Of a DNA stretch of 64,000 nucleotides, positions 52,630 through 61,065 are shown piece by piece. Origin of the DNA: Lysinibacillus_B sp050613145 (GTDB taxonomy: Bacteria; Bacillota; Bacilli; Bacillales_A; Planococcaceae); contig NZ_CP192507.1 in NCBI RefSeq assembly GCF_050613145.1, positions 1,116,001 to 1,180,000 on the forward strand, read 5' to 3'. The first letter of the stretch is position 1. Each line of letters opens with the position of its first letter. Under the pieces are notes generated by a model, which was given only the letters and a program-made list of their open reading frames with translations, was not told the DNA's origin and made no database searches. The position numbers and the translations under genes were made by a program.

Positions 52630-53357
52630 TGAAAAAATTTGCTTTAGTATGTGGCGCGTCTGGTGCAATCGGACGCGCAATTTGTGATGAATTAGCGCAA
52701 GATGGTTGGTCGCTTTATCTACACTTTCATAGTGGGATTGAACGAGTGCAGCAATTGGCTTTGACCCTTCAACAACAGTATCCAACACAGGAGTTCATTA
52801 CCGTGCAGGCTGATTTTTCAAAAAGAGATGCAGCAGACGAATTAGCGAAACAACTCTTTTCGGTACAGGCTGTGATTTTTGCCAATGGGCATGCATACAC
52901 TCAGTTATTAGAGGATACACCTATTGATGAGATGGAAAAACTGTGGCGAGTACATGTACAAAATCCCATGCGTCTTATCGCGACTATTTCAAATAAATTG
53001 CGTGCAAATGACACAAGTTATATATTATTTATCGGGTCCATTTGGGGTGCTGTCGGTGCTGCCGGTGAAGTCGTCTATTCGGCTGTAAAAGGTGCACAGC
53101 ATGCCTTTGTAAAAGCATATGCACAAGAAGCGGCTTATAATGGGGTTCGTGTGAATGCTATTGCGCCTGGTTTTATCGATACGGAAATGAATAATCATTT
53201 AACAGAGCAAGAAAAGCAAGCGCTTGTAAATGAAATTCCATTGCAACGATTAGGGATTGTAACAGATGTCGCGCAAATGACACGTTTTTATGTAAGTGGT
53301 GCAGCCGATTATGTAACGGGGCAAATTGTGCATGTAAATGGTGGTTGGTACATATAA
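52629..53357 (+). CDS. ymfI: Short-chain dehydrogenase/reductase YmfI
   Basis: A 242-residue SDR enzyme. It has the nucleotide-binding GASGAIGRAI (9-18), an NADP-adjacent FANGHAY, catalytic S137 and YSAVK (Y150, K154), and a C-terminal VTGQIVHVNGGWYI typical of FabG-like enzymes. Translationally coupled to ymfH. The substrate is unknown. Confidence 0.94.
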   Translation: MKKFALVCGASGAIGRAICDELAQDGWSLYLHFHSGIERVQQLALTLQQQYPTQEFITVQADFSKRDAADELAKQLFSVQAVIFANGHAYTQLLEDTPIDEMEKLWRVHVQNPMRLIATISNKLRANDTSYILFIGSIWGAVGAAGEVVYSAVKGAQHAFVKAYAQEAAYNGVRVNAIAPGFIDTEMNNHLTEQEKQALVNEIPLQRLGIVTDVAQMTRFYVSGAADYVTGQIVHVNGGWYI

Positions 53358-53399
53358 TTCGCATTCTCGCACATACTAGTGGCGAGAGGAGGCGAAAAC

Positions 53400-53654
53400 A
53401 TGGGTATTTTAGAAAACTGGCAACAGTGGACGCATTTCTTAGGTGAAAAAGTAGAAGATGCGAAAAGCGACGGGATGTCATCTAAAATGATTGACCGTGC
53501 AGCTGTTCAAATTGGGGAGTATTTAGCCAAAAATATTGAACCTCAAAATGAACAAGAGCGTGTTCTTGCAGATTTATGGTCGGTTGCTTCATCTGACGAA
53601 AAGCAAGCACTTGCAAGCTGTATTGTAAAATTAGTTGAAAATAAAGTGTCTTAA
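53400..53654 (+). CDS. ymfJ: DUF3243 protein YmfJ
   Basis: An 84-residue protein starting MGILENWQQWTHFLG at ATG 53400, with GAGAGGAGGC upstream; a longer frame lacks a site. Predicted helical, soluble. Conserved between ymfI and ymfK in Bacillales, with unknown role. A terminator follows. Confidence 0.9.
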   Translation: MGILENWQQWTHFLGEKVEDAKSDGMSSKMIDRAAVQIGEYLAKNIEPQNEQERVLADLWSVASSDEKQALASCIVKLVENKVS

Positions 53655-53663
53655 AATGGACGA

Positions 53664-53697
53664 CAAAAGGGAGCCTTGAAGGTTTCCCTTTTGATTT
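53664..53697 (+). terminator. ymfJ terminator
   Basis: CAAAAGGGA-GCC (53664-53675) pairs with GGTTTCCCTTTTG (53681-53693) with one bulge, then ATTTT. Confidence 0.75.
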
Positions 53698-53761
53698 TCC
53701 TTAAAAATTTGATAAAAAGACTCTTATATTGCCCAAATTTAAAATATTGATATAAAAACCG

Positions 53762-53789
53762 TTGTTTCCAACTTTTCAATACATATAAA
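53762..53789 (+). promoter_or_regulatory. Candidate ymfK promoter
   Basis: TTGTTT (53762-53767), a 16-bp spacer and TATAAA (53784-53789), 64 bp before the ymfK start. Confidence 0.4.
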
Positions 53790-53852
53790 ATCAGCTATCA
53801 TGGAACTTATAAGAGTTTGAGGCGTTTCTAATTAGAGAGGACAGATACATTC

Positions 53853-54641
53853 ATGGGTGAATGGTATTTTGAATATGAGATTCAGGTAAATCGTCCGGGG
53901 CTTTTAGGTGATATTGCGTCATTACTAGGTATGCTTCGTGTAAATATTGTGACGATTAATGGTGTAGATGAAGGGCGTCGAGGAATGCTTGTAAAAGCAG
54001 AAAAAGATGAGTCGATTGAGCGGTTTATTTCCATTGTGTCAACAATGGAAAATATTCATGTAACAAAGTTCCGCGTACCAAAATTACGTGATCGTTTAGC
54101 CGTTCGTCATGGTCATTATATTCCGAAAGATGCGGATGAGAAAAATACCTTCCGCTTTGTTCGGAGCGAATTAGGAATTTTAGTTGATTTTATGGCGGAG
54201 CTCTTTAAAAAAGAAGGCAATAAGCTCATCGGTATTCGAGGGATGCCACGTGTTGGAAAAACGGAGTCTATTGTGGCAGCAAGTGTTTGTGCAAATAAGC
54301 GTTGGATTTTTCTTTCTTCCACCATGATTAAGCAAACAGTTCGAAATGCACTTATTGGTGACGAGTTTCATGGTAATAATATTTTTATACTAGACGGGGC
54401 GGTCACAAGACGATCCAATGATGAACGACATCAGCAATTAGTACGTGAGATGATGGGCATGGACACGATTAAAGTAATCGAACATCCCGATATTTTCGTG
54501 CAGCATTCGGAATATAAAATCGAGGATTTCGATTATATTATTGAATTACGTAATAATCCAGATGAAGAAATTACGTATGAAATCATTGAAAAAAACAATA
54601 TGATGTCTTCAGTAAATGATTTCGGGGGCTTTAATTTTTAA
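53853..54641 (+). CDS. ymfK: DUF3388 protein YmfK with ACT-like and P-loop regions
   Basis: A 262-residue protein of unknown function. The N-terminus (about 1-75) looks like an ACT regulatory domain (NRPGLLGDIASLLG, then a predicted beta-alpha-beta pattern). From about 100, a P-loop-like domain follows with GMPRVGKT (130-137, fitting G-x4-G-K-[ST]) and a Walker-B-like NNIFILDG near 174-181. It sits 11 bp before the rodZ ribosome site and upstream of pgsA, as in B. subtilis. An envelope or cell-shape role is inference. Confidence 0.9.
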   Translation: MGEWYFEYEIQVNRPGLLGDIASLLGMLRVNIVTINGVDEGRRGMLVKAEKDESIERFISIVSTMENIHVTKFRVPKLRDRLAVRHGHYIPKDADEKNTFRFVRSELGILVDFMAELFKKEGNKLIGIRGMPRVGKTESIVAASVCANKRWIFLSSTMIKQTVRNALIGDEFHGNNIFILDGAVTRRSNDERHQQLVREMMGMDTIKVIEHPDIFVQHSEYKIEDFDYIIELRNNPDEEITYEIIEKNNMMSSVNDFGGFNF

Positions 54642-54661
54642 ATAAAAAGTAGGTGTTATTG

Positions 54662-55531
54662 TTGACAGAATTAGGAGCTCGCCTCAAGGAAGCGAGATTA
54701 GCTAAAGGATATAGCTTAGAAGATTTACAAGAAATAACGAAAATCCAAAAACGTTATTTAATTGGTATTGAAGAGGGAAACTATTCGATTATGCCGGGTT
54801 CTTTTTATGTTCGAGCCTTCATTAAACAATACGCTGAAGCAGTCGGACTAGACCCAGAAGAATTATTAGATCAATTTAAAAAAGATGTACCGGGTTCTCA
54901 AACGGAAGAAGTAGTGCAGTCTTATACGCAAAGTCCGAGTCGTCGTAAACTAGCCAATCGTTCTTCGAATAAAGCGATGGAAATGATGCCAAAAATTACT
55001 GTAGCATTATTTATCATTGTGATTATTGCTGTTATTTCAATTTTATATTGGGCAAAATCAAAAGAAACTCCCGGTATCGTGGATGAGGAATCACCACCAG
55101 TAGAGTATGTAAAACCACAAACAAATGAACCGAATACAGATGGGGCAGAAGGTACTGTAGATGAAGAAGGTGCAGAAGAAGAGCCATTAGAGGAAGAAGA
55201 GCCTCCGACTGTTGCACAAGTCATTTCACCAGGTGCGATCAATGGGGATGATGTAAACTTTGAAGTATCCGGTACGAATGAGTTAAAAATTCGAGTTGAA
55301 ATCACGAATAATGCAAGCTGGATTGCGTTCCGTAATACACAAGGTGTCGACAATTTAGGAAGAGTATACAATCCGAGTGAAACGGTAGAATACGATGCGA
55401 CAACAGATGGCTATGTTCGTATTCGTGTAGGTAGTGTGCCGAGTGCAAAAGTGTATGTAAATGATGAACTATTAACATCACCGTCAGACCGTACAACGCA
55501 AAACTTTATCATTCAATTCGTTCAAGAATAA
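54662..55531 (+). CDS. rodZ: RodZ-like cell-shape protein (YmfM)
   Basis: Links the MreB cytoskeleton to the elongation machinery. I chose TTG 54662, following AGGTG by 6 bp (289 residues, normal length). An N-terminal Xre-type helix-turn-helix (about 1-70, EARLAKGYSLEDLQEITKIQ), one membrane helix (about 112-131), an acidic low-complexity linker (about 140-180) and an extracytoplasmic beta domain (about 190-289) are all present. Confidence 0.95.
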   Translation: MTELGARLKEARLAKGYSLEDLQEITKIQKRYLIGIEEGNYSIMPGSFYVRAFIKQYAEAVGLDPEELLDQFKKDVPGSQTEEVVQSYTQSPSRRKLANRSSNKAMEMMPKITVALFIIVIIAVISILYWAKSKETPGIVDEESPPVEYVKPQTNEPNTDGAEGTVDEEGAEEEPLEEEEPPTVAQVISPGAINGDDVNFEVSGTNELKIRVEITNNASWIAFRNTQGVDNLGRVYNPSETVEYDATTDGYVRIRVGSVPSAKVYVNDELLTSPSDRTTQNFIIQFVQE

Positions 55532-55589
55532 CAAGCTGAGTAGTCATCTGAGGATGACTACTTTGTTTCAAATGAAAGGTGTTTAACAA

Positions 55590-56168
55590 ATGAATATTCC
55601 AAATAAGATTACAGTCTCTCGTATTTGCTTAATTCCCGTTTTTATGATTGTAATATTGTTTGACTTTGGGTGGGGAACGATGGAACTGTTTGGTGCAGAA
55701 ATGCCCGTTAATCATTTCGTCGGTGCAATCATTTTTATACTTGCTTCAATAACGGACTGGGTGGACGGTTATTATGCAAGAAAATACAATTTAGTAACGA
55801 ATATGGGGAAATTTTTAGACCCACTTGCGGACAAATTATTAGTATCAGCAGCATTTATTTTACTAGTAGAGCTTGGGCTTGCACCTGCTTGGATTGTCAT
55901 TCTCATCATTTCGCGAGAATTTGCCGTAACAGGTCTACGCCTTATTTTAGCTGGTCAAGGAGAAGTAGTTGCTGCCAATCAACTTGGTAAAATTAAAACA
56001 TGGGCTCAAATCGTGGCGATTTCAGCGCTGTTTTTACACAATACGATTTTCGCATTAATGGGCATTCCATTTGATGATATTGCACTATATGTGGCACTAT
56101 TCTTTACGATCTGGTCTGGTTGGGACTATTTCTATTTAAATCGTCGTGTGTTGTTAGACTCTAAATAA
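55590..56168 (+). CDS. pgsA: Phosphatidylglycerophosphate synthase
   Basis: Transfers glycerol-3-phosphate to CDP-diacylglycerol in phosphatidylglycerol synthesis, using the CdsA product. The 192-residue membrane protein has the CDP-alcohol phosphatidyltransferase motif DWVDGYYAR...GKFLDPLADK (D-x2-D-G-x2-A-R-x8-G-x3-D-x3-D). GAAAGGTG precedes the ATG. Confidence 0.97.
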   Translation: MNIPNKITVSRICLIPVFMIVILFDFGWGTMELFGAEMPVNHFVGAIIFILASITDWVDGYYARKYNLVTNMGKFLDPLADKLLVSAAFILLVELGLAPAWIVILIISREFAVTGLRLILAGQGEVVAANQLGKIKTWAQIVAISALFLHNTIFALMGIPFDDIALYVALFFTIWSGWDYFYLNRRVLLDSK

Positions 56169-56180
56169 GGGAGGTCATTT

Positions 56181-57437
56181 ATGAACGCAGAAATTATTGC
56201 AGTAGGTTCAGAGTTACTACTAGGACAAATTACGAACACAAATGCACAATTTATCTCGAGTCAGCTTTCTGAACTAGGGATCAATGTATATTATCATACA
56301 GTTGTTGGCGATAACCCACAGCGTTTAGAAGAGGCCATTCGTATTGCCGAAAAACGTGCAGATTGCATTATTTTCTCCGGGGGTTTAGGACCTACGAAAG
56401 ATGATTTAACAAAAGAAACGATTGCGCGTCATTTAGGTGTTGAGCTTAAATTTGATTCAGTAGCACTAAGCTATATTGAAGATTTTTTTGCGAGTCGCGG
56501 ACGTCAGATGACGGAAAATAATCGGAAGCAAGCACTTGTGTTAGAGGGCTGTGATGTGCTAGCGAATCATCACGGAATGGCACCAGGGATGTTACTTGAG
56601 CGCGGTAAGCACATGTATATTTTACTGCCAGGACCACCGAAAGAATTGCATCCGATGTTTCAATTTGAGGCAAAGCCACGCCTAGCTAAAAAAATGACAC
56701 AAGGTGCGATGATTGTTTCTCATGTACTTAGATTTTATGGCATTGGTGAAGCCGAGCTAGAAGTACGTGTACAACATATTTTAGAGGCGCAGTCCAATCC
56801 AACTGTTGCACCACTTGCAACCGATGGAGAAGTTACATTACGCATTACGGCAAAAGCAGATAATGAAGCGGAAGCATGGTCATTAATTGAGGCAAAAAAA
56901 GCCGAGATTTTAGCGATTGTCGGGGAGTATTGCTACGGGGTAGATGATGATTCTTTAGCATCTAAAGCAGTAGAAATGTTACTCGAAAATGGCTTAACTA
57001 TTGCGGCAGCAGAAAGCTTAACAGCAGGGCTATTTCAATCAGAATTAGCAGAAATTCCAGGTGTGGGTCAGGCACTAGTGGGGGGGCTTGTGACTTATAA
57101 CGAGCAAGTGAAAATGGAGCAGCTAGGTGTGTCAGCAGAAACATTAGCTCACCATAGTGTAGTGAGCAGTGAATGTGCAGCCGAAATGGCATTCAAAGTA
57201 CGTGAAAAATTCGGCACGGATATTGGTGTCGGTTTAACAGGTGCAGCTGGTCCTGAAGCGCATGGTAATGAGCCGCCCGGTACAATTTGGATTGGTTTAA
57301 GCATTGGGCAAGAGCCGCCAATTACATATCGTTTACAACTATCAGGTTCTCGTAATACGAATCGCCTCCGTGCAGTAAAATTTACATTTAGTTATTTAAT
57401 GCGTCAACTTGTGGAAAAAGGCTACCGAAAAATATAA
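56181..57437 (+). CDS. cinA: CinA-family protein (nicotinamide-nucleotide amidase-like)
   Basis: A 418-residue protein with an N-terminal MoCF-like domain (AVGSELLLGQI start; FSGGLGPTKDDLT near 75-87) and a C-terminal PncC/CinA amidase domain (AAAESLTAGL; VGLTGAAGPEAHG). The family takes part in NMN salvage and, in competent bacteria, is co-transcribed with recA. GGGAGG precedes ATG 56181. Confidence 0.96.
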   Translation: MNAEIIAVGSELLLGQITNTNAQFISSQLSELGINVYYHTVVGDNPQRLEEAIRIAEKRADCIIFSGGLGPTKDDLTKETIARHLGVELKFDSVALSYIEDFFASRGRQMTENNRKQALVLEGCDVLANHHGMAPGMLLERGKHMYILLPGPPKELHPMFQFEAKPRLAKKMTQGAMIVSHVLRFYGIGEAELEVRVQHILEAQSNPTVAPLATDGEVTLRITAKADNEAEAWSLIEAKKAEILAIVGEYCYGVDDDSLASKAVEMLLENGLTIAAAESLTAGLFQSELAEIPGVGQALVGGLVTYNEQVKMEQLGVSAETLAHHSVVSSECAAEMAFKVREKFGTDIGVGLTGAAGPEAHGNEPPGTIWIGLSIGQEPPITYRLQLSGSRNTNRLRAVKFTFSYLMRQLVEKGYRKI

Positions 57438-57445
57438 GAAAATAG

Positions 57446-57480
57446 AAATTTGGGCATAGAAAATGGCCCAAATTTTTATT
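57446..57480 (+). terminator. cinA terminator
   Basis: AAATTTGGGC (57446-57455) pairs with GCCCAAATTT (57466-57475), followed by TTATT. Confidence 0.82.
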
Positions 57481-57492
57481 TTGGACAATAAA

Positions 57493-57506
57493 CGAAAATA
57501 TGTTCG
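57493..57506 (+). promoter_or_regulatory. LexA (DinR) SOS box of recA
   Basis: CGAAAATATGTTCG fits the Bacillus SOS box (CGAAC-type half sites, GAACn4GTTC core) with one mismatch in the left half. It lies 8 bp upstream of the recA -35. Confidence 0.8.
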
Positions 57507-57514
57507 CTTTTTTC

Positions 57515-57543
57515 TTGTGGTTTGTCTCAATAAGAAGTATAAT
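57515..57543 (+). promoter_or_regulatory. recA promoter
   Basis: TTGTGG (57515-57520), a 17-bp spacer and consensus TATAAT (57538-57543), 44 bp upstream of the recA start. Confidence 0.7.
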
Positions 57544-57587
57544 AGAGACATAACGAAAGCAGTTCGTAATTAAAGGAGGACACATTT

Positions 57588-58655
57588 GTGAGTGATCGTA
57601 AAGCTGCCTTAGATATGGCGTTAAAACAAATTGAAAAACAATTCGGCAAAGGCTCAATTATGAAGTTAGGAGAAACGACTGACCGCCAAATTGAAACTTC
57701 TTCAAGTGGGTCATTAGCGCTTGATGCAGCACTTGGTGTAGGTGGCTATCCACGTGGTCGTATTATCGAAATTTATGGACCGGAATCTTCAGGTAAAACA
57801 ACAGTAGCCCTACATGCGATTGCTGAAGTTCAAGCAAACGGTGGACAGGCTGCGTTTATCGATGCAGAGCACGCATTAGATCCTGTCTATGCACAAAAAC
57901 TAGGTGTAAATATTGATGAGTTACTTTTATCTCAGCCAGATACGGGCGAGCAAGCTTTAGAAATTGCAGAAGCATTAGTACGTTCTGGTGCGATTGATAT
58001 TCTCGTTATCGACTCTGTCGCAGCATTAGTACCAAAAGCAGAGATTGAAGGAGAGATGGGTGACTCACACGTTGGTTTACAAGCGCGTTTAATGTCACAA
58101 GCGCTTCGTAAATTATCAGGCGCTATTAATAAATCAAAAACATTAGCTATTTTTATTAACCAAATACGTGAAAAAATCGGTGTCATGTTTGGTAATCCTG
58201 AAACAACACCTGGTGGACGTGCATTAAAGTTCTACTCTTCTGTACGTTTAGAAGTTCGCCGTGCTGAAACAATTAAGCAAGGAACTGAAATGGTCGGAAA
58301 TAAAACAAAAATTAAAATTGTAAAAAATAAAGTAGCGCCACCATTCCGTACAGCTGAAGTGGATATCATGTATGGTGAAGGGATTTCAAAAGAAGGCGAA
58401 ATTGTAGACTTAGGAGCAGAGTTAGATATTATTCAAAAGAGTGGCTCTTGGTATGCATATGGCGACGAGCGTCTAGGGCAAGGGCGTGAAAATGCAAAGC
58501 AATTCTTAAAAGAAAATCATGCAATTCGCGATGAAATTGCAGATAAAATTCGTGAAGCTTACGGTATTGGCGCAGGCAATTCATATACAATTGGTGGCCA
58601 CGACGAAGATGAAGAAATGGACGACGAATTACTACTTGATTTAGGCGAAAAATAA
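57588..58655 (+). CDS. recA: Recombinase RecA
   Basis: Homologous recombination and SOS co-protease. The 355 residues begin at GTG 57588 with AAAGGAGG. Walker A is GPESSGKT (64-71), Walker B LVIDSVAAL, and the DNA-binding loop and acidic C-terminal tail (DEDEEMDDELLLDLGEK) are present. Controlled by the LexA box upstream. Confidence 0.99.
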   Translation: MSDRKAALDMALKQIEKQFGKGSIMKLGETTDRQIETSSSGSLALDAALGVGGYPRGRIIEIYGPESSGKTTVALHAIAEVQANGGQAAFIDAEHALDPVYAQKLGVNIDELLLSQPDTGEQALEIAEALVRSGAIDILVIDSVAALVPKAEIEGEMGDSHVGLQARLMSQALRKLSGAINKSKTLAIFINQIREKIGVMFGNPETTPGGRALKFYSSVRLEVRRAETIKQGTEMVGNKTKIKIVKNKVAPPFRTAEVDIMYGEGISKEGEIVDLGAELDIIQKSGSWYAYGDERLGQGRENAKQFLKENHAIRDEIADKIREAYGIGAGNSYTIGGHDEDEEMDDELLLDLGEK

Positions 58656-58682
58656 TTTCAGGTAAAACTTAAAACAGTCTGT

Positions 58683-58713
58683 CCCCACTCACTCAAAAGT
58701 GAGTGGGGTTTTT
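58683..58713 (+). terminator. recA terminator
   Basis: CCCCACTCACT (58683-58693) pairs perfectly with AGTGAGTGGGG (58698-58708) around a CAAA loop, followed by T5. Confidence 0.93.
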
Positions 58714-58755
58714 AGTTCGTACCGAAAGTGTAGCTTAGACAGGAGGCTGCATAAA

Positions 58756-58857
58756 ATGCTTGTTGATTGGCGTAGCGAGTGGGGGAGTACCATATGTTTG
58801 AACTTAAAGAAAAATGGTTTCAGTTTAAATAAGTGGGAGTCATTGTTGAAATATTAA
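58756..58857 (+). CDS. Possible small ORF, 33 codons, between recA and rny
   Basis: ATG 58756 follows a perfect AGGAGG (58741-58746) by 9 bp and is open for 33 codons (MLVDWRSEWGSTICLNLKKN start). A 12-codon ORF (MFELKEKWFQFK) overlaps it in another frame. No promoter or family is recognised. It could be a real small protein or chance in a 545-bp gap; the gap otherwise holds the recA terminator, AT-rich sequence and the rny promoters. Confidence 0.3.
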   Translation: MLVDWRSEWGSTICLNLKKNGFSLNKWESLLKY

Positions 58858-59064
58858 GAATTATTCACTTTTGCCGTAGCTCAGAGGCTAACATAATTTT
58901 AATATTTTTTAACATTTACCTAGTGTTTTTTAGGTTTTATTTTTCCTCGTCATGAGTTAAATCTATCTTTTCAATTAGACACTTGCACGCTAAAATAATT
59001 AAATACATATAGATATATCTAGTAAAATACATATGGTACCGCCAAGCACAAACGGCGGGAATCC

Positions 59065-59093
59065 TTGACAGACCTAGTATTGAACTATACAAT
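59065..59093 (+). promoter_or_regulatory. rny promoter P1
   Basis: Consensus TTGACA (59065-59070), a 17-bp spacer and TACAAT (59088-59093), 108 bp upstream of rny. A small hairpin CCGCC/GGCGG (59039-59058) precedes it. Confidence 0.65.
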
Positions 59094-59107
59094 TAATCAT
59101 GTATAAT
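59080..59107 (+). promoter_or_regulatory. rny promoter P2, overlapping P1
   Basis: TTGAAC (59080-59085), a 16-bp spacer and consensus TATAAT (59102-59107). It overlaps the upstream promoter, suggesting strong or dual initiation. Confidence 0.55.
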
Positions 59108-59200
59108 TTCTTACATTTGAAATGAAATAGGCACATATTAGTTTATTCTAATATTCGCTAACTGGAACATCAGACATAATAAGCAAGTAGGAGGGATTAA

Positions 59201-60757
59201 ATGATGGAAATGATTATTCCTGCTTTGCTTGGATTCATCGTCGGTGCCGCTGTTATCTATTTCTACATGAAACAAGTGAATGAATCAAAAGTAACTGGTG
59301 CAAAACATCAGGCGAATGCGATTGTTGAAGAGGCAAAACGTGAAGCTGATGCATTGAAAAAAGAAGCACTGCTTGAAGCAAAAGATGAAACTCACAAATT
59401 TCGTACTGAAGCTGAGAATGACATTCGTGAACGTCGCTCAGAACTTCAGAAACAAGAGAACCGTTTATTGCAAAGAGAAGAAAATCTTGATCGCAAGGAT
59501 GATGCTCTGAACAAAAGAGAAACAGGCTTGGAGCGTAAAGAGGAAGCTTTAGCCGAAAGACAACAGCATATTGAACAGATGGAAAGCAAAGTGGAAGAGC
59601 TTGTTGCGGCTCAAAAGTCAGAACTAGAACGTATTGCTGCTTTAACACGTGAAGAAGCGAAAGATATTATTTTAAAAGAAGTTGAAAATGAATTATCAAC
59701 TGATATTGCGCTTATGACAAAAGAAGCGGAAACACGTGCAAAAGAAGACTCTGACAAAAAAGCACGCGAAATTTTATCACTTGCGTTACAGCGTTTTGCC
59801 GCAGATCATGTAGCAGAAACGACTGTATCGGTTGTGAATTTACCGAATGACGAAATGAAAGGTCGTATTATCGGTCGTGAAGGTCGTAACATTCGTACGC
59901 TTGAAACACTTACGGGTATCGATTTAATTATTGATGATACACCGGAAGCTGTTATATTATCTGGTTTTGACCCAATTCGCCGTGAAACAGCACGTCTAGC
60001 ACTTGAAAAACTAGTGCAAGATGGTCGTATTCACCCAGCTCGTATTGAAGAAATGGTGGAAAAATCACGCCGTGAAGTGGACGAGCAAATTCGCGAAACA
60101 GGTGAGCAAACAACATTTGAAGTAGGCATCCACAATTTACACCCGGATTTAATGAAGATTTTAGGACGTATGAAGTATCGTACAAGTTACGGTCAAAACG
60201 TATTAAAGCATTCCATCGAGGTAGCTCATTTAGCAGGTCTACTTGCTGCTGAACTAGGGGAAGATGTAACGCTAGCGAAGCGTGCAGGATTACTGCATGA
60301 CATCGGTAAAGCAATCGACCATGAAGTAGAAGGTAGCCACGTTGAGATCGGTGTAGAGCTGGCAACGAAATATAAGGAGCATCCAGTTGTTATTAACAGT
60401 ATTGCTTCTCACCACGGTGACACAGAAGCGACTTCTGTTATTGCTGTATTAGTTGCTGCCGCTGATGCGTTATCAGCTGCGCGTCCGGGAGCACGTAGCG
60501 AAACACTTGAAAACTATATTCGTCGTTTAGAAAAGCTTGAAGAGATTTCTGAAAGCTACGACGGTGTTGAAAAATCGTATGCGATTCAAGCAGGTCGAGA
60601 AATTCGCATTATCGTCCAACCAGACAAAATTGACGATCTTGCCTCTCATCGCCTAGCACGCGACATTCGCAAACGTATTGAAGAAGAGCTCGATTATCCG
60701 GGCCATATTAAAGTAACAGTCATCCGCGAAACACGAGCGGTAGAATACGCGAAGTAA
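59201..60757 (+). CDS. rny: Ribonuclease Y
   Basis: Membrane-anchored endoribonuclease that starts bulk mRNA decay. The 518 residues have one N-terminal membrane helix (about 3-21), a long coiled coil (about 25-190), a KH domain (GRIIGREGRNIRTLE near 224-238) and an HD domain with catalytic HD at about 366-367 (HDIGKAID). ATG 59201 or ATG 59204 follows AGGAGGG. ymdB, the usual next gene, is absent. Confidence 0.97.
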   Translation: MMEMIIPALLGFIVGAAVIYFYMKQVNESKVTGAKHQANAIVEEAKREADALKKEALLEAKDETHKFRTEAENDIRERRSELQKQENRLLQREENLDRKDDALNKRETGLERKEEALAERQQHIEQMESKVEELVAAQKSELERIAALTREEAKDIILKEVENELSTDIALMTKEAETRAKEDSDKKAREILSLALQRFAADHVAETTVSVVNLPNDEMKGRIIGREGRNIRTLETLTGIDLIIDDTPEAVILSGFDPIRRETARLALEKLVQDGRIHPARIEEMVEKSRREVDEQIRETGEQTTFEVGIHNLHPDLMKILGRMKYRTSYGQNVLKHSIEVAHLAGLLAAELGEDVTLAKRAGLLHDIGKAIDHEVEGSHVEIGVELATKYKEHPVVINSIASHHGDTEATSVIAVLVAAADALSAARPGARSETLENYIRRLEKLEEISESYDGVEKSYAIQAGREIRIIVQPDKIDDLASHRLARDIRKRIEEELDYPGHIKVTVIRETRAVEYAK

Positions 60758-60763
60758 AATGTT

Positions 60764-60808
60764 GAAAGGTAACTTCTTGTTTGAAAAAACAAGCGGTTAC
60801 CTTTTTCT
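60764..60808 (+). terminator. rny terminator
   Basis: AAAGGTAAC (60765-60773) pairs with GTTACCTTT (60796-60804) with an inner TTGTTT/AAACAA pairing, followed by T-rich sequence. Confidence 0.82.
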
Positions 60809-61065
60809 ATTTAGTGAACGGATAAATGAGATCATGCCATGATGGTGATTGCGCGGAATATGTATGATTATTAATAATATAGGGTATATAAACATAAGAT
60901 GAATACCGTACTTTTTATATTTCTAGGAAATTTAGTTTCTAATACAACACTCATTTATCCCGCATAAATGAGTTGCTGTGCGAAACATTTGTTAAGACAT
61001 CCGTCCAATACATATGGTGATTCGAAGTCATTATAAAAAATAATGAACATATAGGAGGGGTACGC
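60809..61065 (+). other. Gap before the polysaccharide phosphatase gene
   Basis: AT-rich. CTCATTTA (60950-60957) pairs with TAAATGAG (60965-60972), extended by CAA/TTG across a 2-nt bulge; no T-tract follows. A weak TTGCGC (60849-60854), 17 bp and TAATAA candidate promoter is present. No gene seen. Confidence 0.35.
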
